From contig NZ_BAFV01000067.1 of assembly GCF_000308515.1 (NCBI RefSeq), positions 1-61,210 of the forward strand: DNA of 61,210 bases, in the 5' to 3' direction. Below, piece by piece: positions 54,901-61,210 of this stretch; position 1 is the stretch's first letter; the number at the start of each line of letters is the position of its first letter. The stretch is from Nocardia carnea NBRC 14403 (GTDB lineage: Bacteria > Actinomycetota > Actinomycetes > Mycobacteriales > Mycobacteriaceae). Position numbers and translations under genes: made by a program. The notes below the pieces were generated by a model. That model was not told the DNA's origin. It saw nothing but the letters and a program-made list of their open reading frames with translations, and made no database searches.

Positions 54901-55443
54901 CTCGTCGAGCACCTCGTCTTGCGCCACGGCTGCGGCGGACAGTTCGTCGGCGAGCAGGCCGGCGGGCAGATCCGCGCCCGGCTCACCCGACCACAGCGCG
55001 CGGGCCCGGTCGATACAACGCTGGGCCGCTTCCACCTCACCGGCGGTCAGCTGTGCTCGCGCCTGCCTCGCCAGCTCCCGCACCGCGGTGAGGTCGACCT
55101 GGTCCGCGCGCAGCGCCAGCCGGTAGCCGCCCGGCCCGGCCTCGAGCACCCCGTCCGGTAACGCCGACCGCAGCCGGGAGATCTGGGTGTGCAGGGCGTT
55201 CGCCGGCGACCGCGGCGGTTCGTCGCCCCAGACCTCTTCGATGAGGGCGGCGGCGCTACGTGTCCGGCCCGGCCGCAGGGCCAGCGCCGCCAGCAGCGAA
55301 CGCGCCCGGTTGCCCGGTACATCCACCAGCGTGGAGTCGCGGCGCAGCGCGATCCGGCCCAGCAGGGTGACCACGAGCGGATCGTCCGCCGACACCGGCG
55401 TCACGGGGTATCGGCCGCCCGCGCGGCCGGGATCGAGAACCAT
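51994..55443 (-). CDS. AfsR/SARP-type regulator with BTAD, NTPase and TPR-like domains
   Basis: 1149 residues. An OmpR-type winged helix (about 22-110; LLAALALRPGRTRSAAALIEEVWG, ALHTQISRLR) is followed by the bacterial transcriptional activation domain BTAD (115-265). A STAND NTPase comes next: Walker A GPGGAGKTRVAN at 319-330, Walker B LLVLDNCEHL at about 405-414, and RTMSVEDIERRLDQRFALL. A long helical, TPR-like half fills the rest. Such proteins activate secondary-metabolite genes in response to a signal sensed by the repeat region. No biosynthetic cluster is in view; the convergent DrrAB-like exporter is the nearest candidate target. The start could lie some codons downstream. Confidence 0.88.
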   Translation of the reverse strand: MVLDPGRAGGRYPVTPVSADDPLVVTLLGRIALRRDSTLVDVPGNRARSLLAALALRPGRTRSAAALIEEVWGDEPPRSPANALHTQISRLRSALPDGVLEAGPGGYRLALRADQVDLTAVRELARQARAQLTAGEVEAAQRCIDRARALWSGEPGADLPAGLLADELSAAAVAQDEVLDEVERETRAAAGDHDGAIVVARRQLRRRPTAEAVAHSLMRLLATVGRDSEALAVFADLRAVLATELGTDPGAAITELNTAVLRGRFAPRQTPPASGTGAADQVPSAVGVRAAPNALLGRADDLAELSRLLRVSRVTTVLGPGGAGKTRVANELAMQEAGNKPVVLVELASVRSGGVTAAGVVDIESAIAGAMGLGEVRREPGLLPPISRPDIRRRLRDALSARPMLLVLDNCEHLIEAAAAVVADLVGSCPQLIVLTTSRAPLAITAETVYPLGPLASDAAGSPATELFTARARAVRPSVRLDMEVVARLCRTLDGLPLAIELAAARVRTMSVEDIERRLDQRFALLRSGDRTSPERHRTLHAVIAWSWNLLAPDEQVTLRRMCRFPGGFTLAAAEAVAGGSTVGHPPASADAGAISAADGATSVSDIAAALDGLVGQSLLTVVETEGVGLRYRMLETVREFGEQELVAADTGRGAEIDLVETRMARWARDFAVLMAECYGGGDELRPALTVAVELDNLVTVLRRAESAGDSQTMYAVFPVAAMRWVMHGANLELMGWIPRMLAMAPPVASRGVYAELESACHAVIALHLAFMDRSLRQLALVRSRARLLLRGDTGLRAPFRFLAQLLTCRPDSLGLARLLARATRSPDRHTRSLALMARTNIWENMGRIHESSRDARAAVPTLTEAEVWSRAMLAQHRGSLAGQVARYRESVAFYEEAAELLHRIRAYEESLEVHSYLAASLAGSGEPARARRELATALGFSGSGGADPAVVDDPGFHRNHRLSTIAAVLAGIELVEGEIDAGLRHFRRALELIGWPVHETTPGPGLLLTGSAALAAHVLYERGDVVARLVPELVDLAPRRFGHVLDLPQLGAVACAVGSGLLMLGEHEAAGVELLALAPRVVSRQDYPVLRWDRHRDLWRDRIGVDRLAAAVAAAGGLRRVAAAERILELVREVGAQLPDPLARPAVG

Positions 55444-55569
55444 ACCGGTGTCATCGTATGCGCGTGCCCCCGCGGCGAGCCGCGCCCGAGCCGATGCAGC
55501 CGATGCGGCCGATGCGGCCGCAGCGGACTGCGCCGAAGTCCGGGCGGCGGCTCGCCGCGAAGTCCGGTA

Positions 55570-56655
55570 TCAGCCGGACCAACGGCCGGTCGCGACGAAC
55601 TCCTCCAGCGCCGCCGTAGGGCCCGCCAGATCCCAGCCCTGAGCGGCAACCCATTCGTCGTCGTAGTACGTCCCCGCGTACCGTTCGCCACCGTCGCACA
55701 GCAGTGTCACCACGCTCCCGCCCCGTCCGGCCGCCCGCATCTCTGCGATCAACGCACAGGCACCCCAGAAGTTGGTGCCGGTCGAGCCGCCGACCTTCCG
55801 GCCCAGCCCCGCACTCGCGAACCGGGCCGCGGCGATCGAGGCGGGGTCGGGTACGTGGATCATCCGGTCCACCACCTCCGGGACGAACGAGGGCTCCATC
55901 CGCGGCCGCCCGATCCCTTCGATCCTGGAAGGCAGACCGGTCGTGTAGTCGCGGGCTCCGGTTTCGTAGGCGCCGTAGAACGCAGAGTTGTCCGGGTCGA
56001 CAACGGCCAGCCGGGTCGTATGCCGGCGGTAGCGCAGATAGCGGCCGATGGTCGCACTGGTGCCCCCGGTACCGGCGCCGACGACGATCCATTCCGGGAC
56101 GGGATCGGTTTCCAGCCGCAGCTGGTCGAAGATCGATTCGGCGATGTTGTTGTTGCCCCGCCAGTCGGTGGCGCGTTCGGCGTTGGTGAATTGATCGAGG
56201 TAGTGACCGCCGCACTCGGCGGCGAGCCGAGCAGCCTCTGTGTACATATCCGGGGGGCGTTCCACATAGTGACACCGCCCGCCCTGCGCTTCGATGAGGG
56301 CGATCTTCTGCGGCGAGGTACGCGCGGGGACCACTGCCACGAAATCCAGCCCGAGCAGTTTGGCGAAGTACGCCTCGCTCACCGCCGTCGACCCCGAGGA
56401 CGCCTCCACAATGGTGGTGCCCTCGGTGATCCAGCCGTTGCACAGTCCGTACAGGAACAGCGATCGCGCCAGCCGATGCTTCAGGCTGCCGGTGATATGG
56501 GTCGATTCGTCCTTGAGGTACAGCCGGATATTCCACTCCGGCGGCAGCGGATAGCGCAGCAGATGGGTATCGGCACTGCGCTGCGCGTCGGCGTCGATGA
56601 GCCGTACGGCGTTATCGGCCCAGTCCCGCGGGTTACCGCGAGTACAGGTTTTCAT
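55570..56655 (-). CDS. PLP-dependent cysteine synthase-family protein, Cds1-like
   Basis: 361 residues of the fold-type II PLP family. Lys59 in HITGSLKHRLA is the likely Schiff-base lysine, EASSGSTAVSEAYFA is the substrate-loop motif, and GAGTGGTSATIGRY binds the phosphate. The whole sequence tracks the mycobacterial Cds1 (Rv3684) that I recall, a cysteine desulfhydrase releasing H2S, pyruvate and ammonia. The cysteine synthase label of annotation pipelines is an alternative. Its start overlaps the DUF4229 stop (ATGA), so they are coupled. Confidence 0.88.
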   Translation of the reverse strand: MKTCTRGNPRDWADNAVRLIDADAQRSADTHLLRYPLPPEWNIRLYLKDESTHITGSLKHRLARSLFLYGLCNGWITEGTTIVEASSGSTAVSEAYFAKLLGLDFVAVVPARTSPQKIALIEAQGGRCHYVERPPDMYTEAARLAAECGGHYLDQFTNAERATDWRGNNNIAESIFDQLRLETDPVPEWIVVGAGTGGTSATIGRYLRYRRHTTRLAVVDPDNSAFYGAYETGARDYTTGLPSRIEGIGRPRMEPSFVPEVVDRMIHVPDPASIAAARFASAGLGRKVGGSTGTNFWGACALIAEMRAAGRGGSVVTLLCDGGERYAGTYYDDEWVAAQGWDLAGPTAALEEFVATGRWSG

Positions 56656-57098
56656 GCCGGACCGCCGGTGCCGCCCGGCTCCTCTCCTTCGGCCGCGTCC
56701 TTCGGCGGCTTACTGGATTCACCGCGGCCGACTGTTCCCGGTTCGGTGCCGGCCGATCCGCCCGTCTCCGCTTCGCCGCGCAGACGGGCTCGCAGTTGCG
56801 CTTTGTCCCGGCGGCGGCGTTCGTCGACCGCGGCGATATCGGAGTTCACCTGCCCGCGCAGCCCCTTGAACAGGGTGAGCGAAAGCGGCATGGCGATCAC
56901 GATGGCGAACAGGACCGCCACGATCACGGGCACCTGCACCGACACCACCCACGCTCCGGCCATGATCACGGCGGTGAGTATCACGACCAGTACCAGCCGG
57001 GCCAGCGTGTAGAGCGCCAGATTGCGGGCGAGTCGCCGACCGGGCGACGTGCCGGGTTGCGGGGCGGCCGATTCCTCCGAAGGGTTCGATTCACTCAC
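56652..57098 (-). CDS. DUF4229 membrane protein
   Basis: 148 residues from GTG at 57098. After a Pro/Ser-rich N-terminus come two transmembrane segments (LARNLALYTLARLVLVVILTAVIMAGAWV and VPVIVAVLFAIVIAMPLSLTLF). A basic/acidic coiled region (VDERRRRDKAQLRARLRGE) and a disordered tail follow. This matches DUF4229, common in actinobacteria with no known function. It overlaps the Cds1-like gene by four bases. Confidence 0.82.
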   Translation of the reverse strand: MSESNPSEESAAPQPGTSPGRRLARNLALYTLARLVLVVILTAVIMAGAWVVSVQVPVIVAVLFAIVIAMPLSLTLFKGLRGQVNSDIAAVDERRRRDKAQLRARLRGEAETGGSAGTEPGTVGRGESSKPPKDAAEGEEPGGTGGPA

Positions 57099-57258
57099 CT
57101 GACCAGCGTAAGCGACCGGTTTGCACCCGCCGCACGGGCACATCCGATTTGTCCATTACCTCCGCTTTACCAACAGTAGGTGGTTCGAACACCCAGGGGT
57201 CGCGGTGCCACTATGTCGGAATCCGATGAGAAAACGTGACGAAACAGAAAGGTTTGCC

Positions 57259-57474
57259 ATGACCGCGATTGCCGTCGGGGCCCAGGAGAACCTGCTGACC
57301 CCCGGCCAGGTTGCCGCCCTGTTCCACGTAGACCCCAAGACCGTCACCCGCTGGGCACATGCGGGGCGGCTCGGTTCCCTGCGCACTCCGGGTGGCCACC
57401 GCCGGTTCCGCGAAACGGAGGTGATGCGATTGCTCGAATCGCTCACCACCGAGGCAACCGTGCAGGGCGCCTGA
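57259..57474 (+). CDS. bldC: BldC-like small MerR-type regulator
   Basis: 71 residues: a lone MerR-type winged helix (LLTPGQVAALFHVDPKTVTRWAHAGRLGSLRTPGGHRRFRETEVMRLLESL). It lacks the dimerisation helix and effector domain. It matches Streptomyces BldC, which binds head-to-tail repeats and controls development genes. ATG is preceded by AGAAAGG. A longer frame upstream has no family similarity. In Nocardia its targets are not known. Confidence 0.92.
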   Translation: MTAIAVGAQENLLTPGQVAALFHVDPKTVTRWAHAGRLGSLRTPGGHRRFRETEVMRLLESLTTEATVQGA

Positions 57475-57637
57475 TCCGGATTTGCACCGCAACCGGAACG
57501 GGGGCGGCTCGGCCGGCCGGCAGTGGCGCGGCCGAGTGCGACCTGTAGCGGTTCGTCCGGCGTGAGCCGCCCGCTGTGGGCGGCGAACTCACTCTCCCGC
57601 AGTTCCGGGGTTAACCTCGATAGAGGAGGTGAGCCAC

Positions 57638-57838
57638 GTGATCTACGTGTTGGCACTCATCGCGATCGTGGTGATCGCGGTGCTGTGCTGGAAAGCATTC
57701 GGCCCCGCGGGCCCCGGATCGGTCCCGGGACCCACTCGTAAACGGGTGGTCGGCCCGGATGACGACCCCGAATTCCTCTGGCGTATCTCGCGCCCGCAGA
57801 AACATACGGACGGCGATTCGGATTCCACCGAGCATTGA
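57638..57838 (+). CDS. Small single-pass membrane protein
   Basis: 66 residues from GTG at 57638, eight bases after GGAGG; a GTG at 57629 overlaps that ribosome site and is less likely. One N-terminal transmembrane segment (MIYVLALIAIVVIAVLCWKAFG) is followed by a short Gly/Pro and charged cytoplasmic tail (RKRVVGPDDDPEFLWRIS). I know no function. It follows bldC on the same strand. Confidence 0.7.
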   Translation: MIYVLALIAIVVIAVLCWKAFGPAGPGSVPGPTRKRVVGPDDDPEFLWRISRPQKHTDGDSDSTEH

Positions 57839-57892
57839 TTCCGCGCCGGTAAAAGATACCGGGAATCGGCCCGGAGCGCCGATAGCCCGCGC

Positions 57893-58117
57893 CTAATCGG
57901 CGGTGCTGTCCAATTGCGGTAAACCTTCCACTGCGCGCAATTTATCGGCGACTCCGGCCAGGCGGTCCAGCGCCTCGGCCGGCAGCCCGACAGCGGTCTG
58001 TACCAATCTCACGAGGGAATCCGGTTCGAGACCGCAGATGATCGCGGAGTTCGCAGTCTCGGATGTACAACAATCCACGTCGACGCCGGTATCCGAACTG
58101 ATATTTTCCGAATCCAC
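57893..58117 (-). CDS. Small acidic cysteine-containing protein
   Basis: 74 residues from a GTG with GGAG upstream. The first half is polar with three cysteines (16, 17 and 28; VDVDCCTSETANSAIICGLE). The second half is an amphipathic helix (SLVRLVQTAVGLPAEALDRLAGVADKL). There is no membrane or signal segment. I do not recognise it. It sits alone between the small membrane protein and ccsB on the minus strand. Confidence 0.55.
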   Translation of the reverse strand: MDSENISSDTGVDVDCCTSETANSAIICGLEPDSLVRLVQTAVGLPAEALDRLAGVADKLRAVEGLPQLDSTAD

Positions 58118-58335
58118 TGCCGCTCTCCTCACTGTTCGACGCGGCTTTATCCGCGTGGTGGAGGGGAAATGATCGTTCTCACCCCGATTTTCGCGAGAGC
58201 CTCCGGGCTGTATGCAATTCAGCTGTTACCGACGAAACAATAGCAACTCGGCATTGCAGTGGAGTAACGATCATCGGCGCGGAAAAGCCGTGTCGAATGA
58301 AAACGGTTCGAATCGTTACGGAAGTACCCGGCGAA

Positions 58336-59307
58336 TCAGGTCAGACCGGAGTAGCTGTGCAAACCCGATACCACCAGATTGATGATGAACAGGTTGAACA
58401 GCATCGCCACGAAGCCGGCCACATTGATCCACGCGGCTTTCGTATCCCGCCAGCCCGACGTGGCCCGGGCATGCAGATACGCGGCGTACAGCACCCAGGC
58501 GATGAACGAGCACGTTTCCTTCGGGTCCCAGCCCCAGAACCGTCCCCAGGCCGCTTCGGCCCAGATCGCGCCCAGGATGACGCCCGCACCGAAGAGCGGG
58601 AACCCGATGATCGTGGTCCGGTAGGCCAGCCGGTCGAGGGTGCGGGCATCGGGCAACCGGCGCGCCACGGCACCGAGCATATTGCCCGATTCCTCCCCTT
58701 CGGGCTGCCGCAGCCGGTACAGGAACAGCAGGCTGGCGATACCGGAAACCAGGAACACCCCGCTGCCGATACTGACGATCGTGACGTGCAACGGCAACCA
58801 GAACGATCGCAGCGCCGGCACCACGGGCGCGGCATCGGAATACAGCACCGTTCCCGCGAGGAACATCAGGATCAGCACCGGCACCAGCAGGAACGCCCAT
58901 ATACCGCGGTAGCGCGGATCACGCATGAATACGAGCCCCACTACCACGGCGGCCGCGGTCGCCATGGAGACGAACTCGTACATATTGCCCAGCGGGAACC
59001 GGCCGGTCGCGAAACCACGCAGCACGATCGAGGCGATTTGCAGGCCGGCCGCCACGAAGAGCACCGCGAAGGCGATATTGCCGAGCCGCTCGGACAGCGG
59101 CGTACGCGGCTCCTCGCTGATCTTGCCCGGCGTATCGCTGCCCGCGGCGACCCCGCCGGCCGGGACCAGTTCCCGTTCACTCACCTGGCGGGCCCGGGCG
59201 GAGGCGTACTGCACGATCAGCAGCAACAGCACCAGCGCGTACACAACGGTCGCCGTTTCATAGGCGAGGTCGCTGTAGCGCGCGAGAGTGTCGTCGATCG
59301 ACATCAT
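58336..59307 (-). CDS. ccsB: Cytochrome c biogenesis protein CcsB
   Basis: 323 residues from ATG at 59307 (GGGAG upstream); a second ATG follows at once. Eight or so transmembrane segments and the WWD-type haem-binding motif WGRFWGWDPKETCSFIAWVLYA identify CcsB/ResC. With ResB it carries haem across the membrane and attaches it to apocytochromes c. Conserved histidines are in ATSGWRDTK context regions and FWLPLHVTIVSIG. It lies 88 bases after resB. Confidence 0.94.
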   Translation of the reverse strand: MMSIDDTLARYSDLAYETATVVYALVLLLLIVQYASARARQVSERELVPAGGVAAGSDTPGKISEEPRTPLSERLGNIAFAVLFVAAGLQIASIVLRGFATGRFPLGNMYEFVSMATAAAVVVGLVFMRDPRYRGIWAFLLVPVLILMFLAGTVLYSDAAPVVPALRSFWLPLHVTIVSIGSGVFLVSGIASLLFLYRLRQPEGEESGNMLGAVARRLPDARTLDRLAYRTTIIGFPLFGAGVILGAIWAEAAWGRFWGWDPKETCSFIAWVLYAAYLHARATSGWRDTKAAWINVAGFVAMLFNLFIINLVVSGLHSYSGLT

Positions 59308-59395
59308 TGTTCTCCCGTGTTCGTACCGCGGTGCCTTGCGGGCACCGACGCCGGACCTGCGTGGCGTGGCGCGCCGACTTCTGCCGGGCCCGCGT

Positions 59396-61012
59396 TCACT
59401 TGTCGGACGTGTCCAGCAGGCGGTGCCGCAGGCGATCGAATTCCCCGCCCCAGCCGGCCTGGTCGGTGCGGGCGAGCCCACCCATCTCTACTACGACGCG
59501 TCGTTGGTCCACGGTACCCTCCGGGGTCACCCGCAGCCAGACCCGCCTCCGGGTAATCAGCAGTGAGACCAGCAGACCGGCCATCATCACCACCGCGCTC
59601 ACCAGTACCCACTGCTGAGCCGGATCGTGCGAGACCTGGATATTCGCGAACTCCTCGGCCCCGTCGAACCGGACCTCGGTGCCGTTGGGCAGAGTGGTCG
59701 ATTCGCCGGGACGCAGGTTCACCCGGGCTTCTTTGTCGAGCCGGCCCTGCCGCACCATTTCCTGATCGAGCGCGAAGATCGACTGCGGCCGGCCGGTATC
59801 CAGACCGGTGTCACCGCGGTAGATATCCACCGCGACCGCCGGATCCGTCATCGCCGGATACGACGAGGTGAGCAGCTTCCCGTGGAAACTCGCGGTCGGC
59901 GCGAACAGGCCCTCGATCGCGATCTGGTTCTGCCGCCGCTCGGCATCGCTGGCATACATCCCGCCGGGCGGATCGAAGCGCAGCACACCGCTGGACAGGA
60001 ACGTGGTGGCGTCGTTGGGCGCCCACTGCACGGTTTCGGTGCGGGTCTCGCCGTTCGGGAACGTCACGGTGAAGGTGGGGGCGTAGCCGTGCCCCTGCAA
60101 GTAGACGCGGTCACCGCCGACCCGCAGCGGATGGTTGACCTTGATGGTCGTATCCCGCCAGGTATTCGTCGCCAGATCGTCGCCCGCCTGATACGAGATA
60201 TCGGAGGTGAACATCTCGGCCTGGCCGTTGTCGAGGTAGTCGGCCCGGAAGTTCTTCACCTTGACACACATCGGGGTCATCCCGGTGCCGTCGTTGACGT
60301 TGCCGGTGCGGAACGAATCGAAAATCGCCGGCGAGGTGGTGCAGAAGCCCGGCCCGCCGTTCGCGATCACGATCACATTGCCCTCGTAGCCGAACAGTTT
60401 GCCCACCGCGATGGCCACCAGCAACGCCACCAGCGCGAGATGGAAGACCAGATTGCCCAGTTCGCGCGTGTAGCCCTTCTCCGCCGACAGCGTCACCTCG
60501 CCCTCACGCTCCCCGGGGCGGACCTCGGTGCGCCAGCCACGTAATCCGGCACGCGCACGGTCGGTGATCTCCGCGGTGGTGCCGTCGACTACCACCCGAT
60601 GGTGATGCGGTAGCCGGGCCAGATTGCGCGGTACCCGTACCGGGGGCGTACGCAGGGCACGGTAGTGGTCCACGGTGCGCGGCAGGATGCAGCCCACCAG
60701 CGAAATGAACAGCAGCACGTACACCGCGGTGAACCAGAAACTGGAGAACACATCGAACAGTTCGAACCGGTCCATCCATTCCCCGAGGACCGGGCGGTCG
60801 GCGATGTACTCGTCGACCTTCTGCTCGTTCAGGCTCCGCTGCGGCAGCAGCGCACCGGGTATCGCGGCCAGGGCCAGCAGGAACAACAGCACCAGCGCGG
60901 TGCGCATACTGGTGAGCCCGCGCCACGTGTTGCGTACGAACGCCCAGGCACGACCCAACGGGGACTGCCGGGGCGGACGAGGAGTCGCCTCGGGTAGGTC
61001 GGTCACGGTCAT
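59396..61012 (-). CDS. resB: Cytochrome c biogenesis protein ResB
   Basis: 538 residues from ATG at 61012. Three transmembrane segments lie near the N-terminus (ALVLLFLLALAAIPGALL, FWFTAVYVLLFISLVGCILP, GNLVFHLALVALLVAIAVGKL). A large extracytoplasmic domain (about 225-475; FGYEGNVIVIANGGPGFC) follows, then a last membrane helix (WVLVSAVVMMAGLLVSLLI). ResB partners CcsB in haem delivery to cytochromes c. Its start overlaps the ccdA stop (ATGA), so the genes are one operon. Confidence 0.94.
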   Translation of the reverse strand: MTVTDLPEATPRPPRQSPLGRAWAFVRNTWRGLTSMRTALVLLFLLALAAIPGALLPQRSLNEQKVDEYIADRPVLGEWMDRFELFDVFSSFWFTAVYVLLFISLVGCILPRTVDHYRALRTPPVRVPRNLARLPHHHRVVVDGTTAEITDRARAGLRGWRTEVRPGEREGEVTLSAEKGYTRELGNLVFHLALVALLVAIAVGKLFGYEGNVIVIANGGPGFCTTSPAIFDSFRTGNVNDGTGMTPMCVKVKNFRADYLDNGQAEMFTSDISYQAGDDLATNTWRDTTIKVNHPLRVGGDRVYLQGHGYAPTFTVTFPNGETRTETVQWAPNDATTFLSSGVLRFDPPGGMYASDAERRQNQIAIEGLFAPTASFHGKLLTSSYPAMTDPAVAVDIYRGDTGLDTGRPQSIFALDQEMVRQGRLDKEARVNLRPGESTTLPNGTEVRFDGAEEFANIQVSHDPAQQWVLVSAVVMMAGLLVSLLITRRRVWLRVTPEGTVDQRRVVVEMGGLARTDQAGWGGEFDRLRHRLLDTSDK

Positions 61013-61210
61013 ATCGGCAACGTCACCTCTGCGACGAAACCGTCGCGCACCCAGCCGACGAACAGATCCCACGCCCCGGTCACGAGCGCCACCCCGACCG
61101 CGACGAGCAGCAACCCGCCGACCACCTGAATGGTGCGGGTATTGCGCCGCAACCAGCCAACCCCGCGCAGCGCACTCGCCGACCCGAACGCCAGCACCAC
61201 GAACGGCAAC
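61009..61210 (-). CDS. ccdA: Cytochrome c biogenesis protein CcdA, C-terminal part
   Basis: Only the last about 66 codons are in the window; the frame is open to the edge. The visible part has LPFVVLAFGSASALRGVGWLRRN and the final membrane helix VVGGLLLVAVGVALVTGAWDLFV. CcdA passes electrons across the membrane to keep apocytochrome cysteines reduced. The assignment rests on this tail and its position before resB. Confidence 0.85.
   Translation of the reverse strand, partial: LPFVVLAFGSASALRGVGWLRRNTRTIQVVGGLLLVAVGVALVTGAWDLFVGWVRDGFVAEVTLPI

Noticed and set aside
55451..56536. 361-codon frame parallel to the Cds1-like gene
   Set aside because: It is an Arg/Gly/Pro-rich out-of-frame shadow. 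The PLP enzyme frame is clearly the real one.
57893..58117. Possible RiPP precursor because of the Cys-Cys and Ser/Thr-rich stretch
   Set aside because: No lanthipeptide, cyclase, radical-SAM or protease gene is nearby, and the C-terminal half looks like an ordinary amphipathic helix rather than a core peptide.

Overview
The window reads as high-GC chromosomal DNA of a mycolate-making actinomycete (order Mycobacteriales), most likely Nocardia. The evidence is frequent GTG starts, menaquinone rather than ubiquinone genes, a FAS-II HadA-HadB fusion, an Mkl/MceG ATPase beside rplL and rpoB, and a ccdA-resB-ccsB set. Read right to left, the core genes follow the order I recall for Mycobacterium tuberculosis from about Rv0526 to Rv0668: ccdA, resB, ccsB, menA, menE, menB, menD, DUF3592, mgtA, menG, menJ, a polyprenyl diphosphate synthase, htpX, yajQ, tRNA-Tyr/Thr/Met, rpmG, hadAB, tRNA-Trp, secE, nusG, rplK, rplA, rplJ, rplL, mkl, rpoB, rpoC. 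Accessory genes sit between these blocks. I see no rRNA, CRISPR array, transposase or prophage.

Layout. 1-7 kb is accessory: a pirin fragment, a MerR regulator with an aldo/keto reductase (AKR), an XRE-type regulator divergent from a second AKR, an ArsR-SRPBCC pair, and cyanase divergent from an FNT channel. 7-23 kb is the transcription/translation block, all on the minus strand: rpoC, rpoB, mkl, rplL, rplJ with an L10 leader, rplA, rplK, nusG, secE, four tRNAs, rpmG and the fused dehydratase hadAB. 23-32 kb holds yajQ, htpX, a frameshifted polyprenyl synthase, menJ, small regulators, mgtA and menG. 32-39 kb holds a large assimilatory nitrate reductase fused to its own flavoprotein reductase, a third AKR with a TetR regulator, and a GAP-family membrane protein. 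40-49 kb carries menD, menB, menE and menA with small enzymes between them. 49-57 kb is accessory: a split HTH/Clp-N pair divergent from a drug-type ABC exporter, an AfsR-like giant regulator and a Cds1-like PLP enzyme. 57-61 kb has a BldC-like regulator, small proteins and the cytochrome c maturation genes ccsB, resB and ccdA (partial).

How the genes work together. The respiratory theme is strong: MenD, MenE, MenB, MenA, MenG and MenJ cover most of menaquinone synthesis, and a prenyl synthase (here frameshifted) would supply the tail. A hotdog thioesterase divergent from menB could fill the DHNA-CoA hydrolysis step. Ccs proteins mature the c-type cytochromes that menaquinol feeds. Nitrate reductase and cyanase are nitrogen-acquisition genes.

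Main points for a second look. (1) An HTH gene and a Clp-N gene at 49.3-50.1 kb lie in one frame separated only by TAG-ATG, resembling a ClpC2-type antibiotic decoy split in two. Two GTCAA-N6-TTGAC sites separate the pair from a divergent ABC exporter. (2) RpoB has Asn at the Ser531 (E. coli) rifampicin position. (3) A one-base deletion in a G-run breaks the polyprenyl diphosphate synthase. (4) A 25-bp-arm hairpin of unknown nature lies at 49.0 kb. (5) HadA and HadB are fused and both halves keep a D-x4-H motif.
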